6,640 nucleotides of DNA, taken from Clostridia bacterium (GTDB lineage: Bacteria; Bacillota_A; Clostridia; Oscillospirales; Acutalibacteraceae). The notes beneath the pieces were generated by a model that was not told where the DNA came from, did not search any database, and saw only the letters and a list, made by a program, of their open reading frames with translations. This document shows, one piece after another, positions 4,533 to 6,640 of this stretch (the stretch's first letter is position 1; every line of letters starts with the position of its first letter). The position numbers were made by a program, and so were the translations under genes. Location of the stretch: positions 1 to 6,640 of the forward strand of contig JAFYUD010000033.1 in the NCBI GenBank assembly GCA_017549665.1, written 5' to 3'.

Positions 4533-5903
4533 TTAATCCTTTTTTCTGCTTAATGATGCCACGACTTCACAATGGCTTGTCCTGGGGAACATATCCACGG
4601 GAGTGGCTTTCATAACCTCGTAGCCTTTTTCTCTGAGGATTGCGCAGTCACGTGCAAGTGTGGCAGGATCGCAGGAAATGTAAACAAGCCTGTCGGGATC
4701 CATCTGTGAAATAGTTTCAAGCAATTCGGGTGCGCAGCCCTTTCTGGGCGGATCGACGATGATAACGTCAGGCTTTATTCCTCTTTCTCTGAGGATTTCT
4801 GCCGCCTTGGGGGCATCTCCGCAGATGAATTCCGCATTTGTGATGCCGTTGATTTCAGCATTGATTTTTGCGTCTTCAATCGCTTCGGGAATAATCTCAA
4901 CACCGATAATATTTTTTACCTTATCAGCCATTGAAAGCCCGATCGTGCCGGCACCGCAGTAAAGGTCAAGAAGTGTATCATTTCCGGTAAGACAGGCATA
5001 TTCTGCGGCTTTTCCGTAAAGCAGCTGTGCCTGGTCGTGATTGACCTGATAGAAGGAAAGGGGAGAAATTCTCACCCTTACACCGCAGAGAATATCTTCA
5101 ATATAATCCTCGCCCCAGATTGTATAACATTTTTTGCCGAGAATCACGTTGCTGTCGTTTGTGTTTTCGTTGACAGTTACAGAAACGATATTGCTGCATT
5201 CCTTGATAAGGTCAATAATGAGCTGATCTTTCTTGGGCAGATTGTGACCATTGATAACGGCGCAGACCATGATCTGATCGGTTTCAAATGCCTTTCTTAT
5301 GTAAATATGGCGCAATAACCCTTTGTGAGTTTCTTCATTATAAACGGTTATTGCGTTTTTCTTTATCCACTTTTCAAAAACATTGAGGATTTTTGCAAAT
5401 TCCTTCGGCTGCAGCATACAGTCACGGCAGTCAATCACACGGTGGCTGTTGGGTGCAAAGAATCCCATTGAAATGCCGTTTTTGTCACTTCTTACGGGGA
5501 ACTGAGCCTTGTTTCTGTAACGGTTTGTTCTTCCGGAACGGATGATTTCATCAGTTCTGATGTCAATATGTCCGATTCGTTCAAATGCATCCTGAACACG
5601 CTGCTGTTTCATTTCGCATTCTGCGTTGTAATGCATATGCCTGAAAGCACAGCCTCCGCATTTTGCAAAAACCTCGCAATCAGGTGCGATTCTTGAAGGT
5701 GCGGCCCTGAGGATATGCTTTATTTTGCCGATTGCATAATTCTTCTTTGTTTTTATAATGTGGCATTCAATAAGGTCACCGATTGCCGTATTGGGAACAA
5801 AGACAGCAATGCCGTCATAGTGACCGACTCCGCTGCCTTCTGTTGTGATGCCTGTTATTTCAATTTCTATATCCTGATTTTTTACAAGAGGGTATTTGTC
5901 CAT
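4533..5903 (-). CDS. rlmD: 23S rRNA (uracil-C5)-methyltransferase, RlmD/RlmCD family
   Basis: The product is 456 aa, of normal family length. It transfers methyl from S-adenosylmethionine to C5 of uracil in 23S rRNA (U1939 in RlmD; U747 as well in Gram-positive RlmCD; the site set cannot be read from sequence). Residues about 5-65 are a TRAM RNA-binding domain. Iron-sulfur cysteines are C76, C82 and C85 (CEVFAKCGGC) with C159 or C162. The catalytic domain has FYQVN (284-288), the SAM loop LDLYCGAGTIGL (312-323), VDPPRKG (383-389), the nucleophile C411 in YISCDPATLARD, and the base E446 in TSHCEVVA. All key residues are present. ATG 5903 has AGGA nine bases upstream and lies 18 bases after the preceding gene. 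Its last codons carry the ribosome binding site of the next gene. Confidence 0.97.
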   Translation of the reverse strand: MDKYPLVKNQDIEIEITGITTEGSGVGHYDGIAVFVPNTAIGDLIECHIIKTKKNYAIGKIKHILRAAPSRIAPDCEVFAKCGGCAFRHMHYNAECEMKQQRVQDAFERIGHIDIRTDEIIRSGRTNRYRNKAQFPVRSDKNGISMGFFAPNSHRVIDCRDCMLQPKEFAKILNVFEKWIKKNAITVYNEETHKGLLRHIYIRKAFETDQIMVCAVINGHNLPKKDQLIIDLIKECSNIVSVTVNENTNDSNVILGKKCYTIWGEDYIEDILCGVRVRISPLSFYQVNHDQAQLLYGKAAEYACLTGNDTLLDLYCGAGTIGLSMADKVKNIIGVEIIPEAIEDAKINAEINGITNAEFICGDAPKAAEILRERGIKPDVIIVDPPRKGCAPELLETISQMDPDRLVYISCDPATLARDCAILREKGYEVMKATPVDMFPRTSHCEVVASLSRKKD

Positions 5904-5921
5904 AATAAAAAGTCCTGTCGG

Positions 5922-6640
5922 TTAAAAGAATCCTGTTATCATATTCATCATCATGTAAAGGAAGATGGGGAGAATAACGCTTGTGACGGAAACGCCGCCA
6001 CGGTGCTGTATATACATATGGTAGGACATACTGTCAGCTGCAACCTGACGGATTTTTCCGATATCCTTTATGATTTTCTTCTTATAAAAATAATTTCCGA
6101 GGAATCCGAATATCACGGTTGTGAGCAATGCTGTTGAAATTGTCATGATGAATGAAGTTATCATGATCGGAGATGTCGCCACATCGAGCATCAGCTCATA
6201 GTAATTATCACTCATAATGCCCGAGTCTGTTATGCTCTGCATTTCAGATGCAAGAACAAGGACTGCCTGTTCATATTCTGCGTATGTTTCGGGCTGTAAA
6301 TTTGCATATACAAAAGTGGGTACGACGGAAGAAAGAAGATAGCATGAGAAGAATATTGCAAGAAGTGCAGTTCCGCAGCCTGTCATCTTTCTGTAGAAGC
6401 ACCAGAAAACTGAACCGAAAGCCGCAGACCAGTTCCATGAAAGCTTTGAATTATTTTCCTGCATATCAAGGAATTTGCCGATGTATTTATTTGAACCATT
6501 CTGTATATACTCTGCTACTTCTGTAACGGGAACATCGTCAATTTTTGTCTCTTCACCGAAAACAGTACGTGCATCTGCAGCATATACATTCTGATAAGGT
6601 GAATAATTGTTGGGGTTGAAGGTTTCACCGTAGCCGAAGG
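5922..6640 (-). CDS. DUF2628-like membrane protein (5' end outside the window)
   Basis: The frame stays open to the right edge, giving 238 visible residues; the internal ATG at 6464 is not the start, because protein-like sequence continues upstream (FGEETKIDDVPVTEVAEYI, then QNGSNKYIGKFLDM). The visible part has a soluble stretch (1-66), the hallmark SWNWSAAFGSVFWCFYRKM (67-85) ahead of the first helix, membrane helices at about 88-112, 156-181 and 215-237, and a GNYFYKKKIIKDI segment after the second helix. A Trp-Asn-Trp ... Phe-Tyr-Arg-Lys-Met sequence before membrane helices is typical of DUF2628-type proteins, often with an N-terminal zinc ribbon that would lie beyond the edge. Function is unknown; it sits in the cytoplasmic membrane. 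It is followed 18 bases later by rlmD and is probably co-transcribed with it. Confidence 0.82.
   Translation of the reverse strand, partial: FGYGETFNPNNYSPYQNVYAADARTVFGEETKIDDVPVTEVAEYIQNGSNKYIGKFLDMQENNSKLSWNWSAAFGSVFWCFYRKMTGCGTALLAIFFSCYLLSSVVPTFVYANLQPETYAEYEQAVLVLASEMQSITDSGIMSDNYYELMLDVATSPIMITSFIMTISTALLTTVIFGFLGNYFYKKKIIKDIGKIRQVAADSMSYHMYIQHRGGVSVTSVILPIFLYMMMNMITGFF

Noticed and set aside
5037..5318. + strand frame of 93 codons inside rlmD
   Set aside because: It is antisense to a fully conserved enzyme and has no ribosome binding site.

Overview
The window looks like chromosomal DNA of a gut-type, low-to-mid G+C Clostridia bacterium, most likely Oscillospiraceae/Ruminococcaceae. 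The reasons are a secreted protein ending in a type I dockerin, AAGGAG-type ribosome binding sites, Firmicutes-style intrinsic terminators, and family-typical PncB, RlmCD-like, GtrA and DUF2628 proteins. No mobile-element transposase, RNA gene or CRISPR array was recognised.

Layout. Positions 1-50 hold the last 15 codons of a + strand gene. Positions 109-762 (+) encode a small exported protein with a C-terminal dockerin, closed by a strong hairpin terminator. Positions 804-1079 carry no gene but hold a highly folded element (933-1047) and a second, nearly identical terminator. A GtrA-family membrane protein (1080-1553, -) faces the dockerin gene. Positions 1554-1912 are mostly AT-rich non-coding DNA with a gtrA promoter and a GC-richer hairpin block.

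From 6640 down to about 1913 everything reads on the - strand as one tightly packed series: a DUF2628-like membrane protein (cut by the window edge), an RlmCD-type 23S rRNA uracil-C5 methyltransferase, an 81-aa protein, an HNH nuclease with a zinc ribbon, nicotinate phosphoribosyltransferase (pncB), a 28-codon dxs remnant, an out-of-frame remnant of a Gly-rich hydrophobic protein, a 134-aa four-helix membrane protein, and perhaps a 24-aa ORF. Gaps are 1-19 bases, so co-transcription is likely.

The housekeeping genes (rlmD, pncB) are clearly richer in G+C than the HNH pair and the membrane-protein module. I infer that pncB is bracketed by two acquired pieces. The most interesting is downstream of pncB: the 5' end of dxs is joined directly to the tail of a different gene, whose hydrophobic Gly-rich end resembles pore-forming toxins, followed at once by a polytopic membrane protein of the size and topology of an immunity protein. 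This may be an orphan immunity gene left after loss of its toxin. The HNH nuclease also appears split into two ORFs that one frameshift would join.
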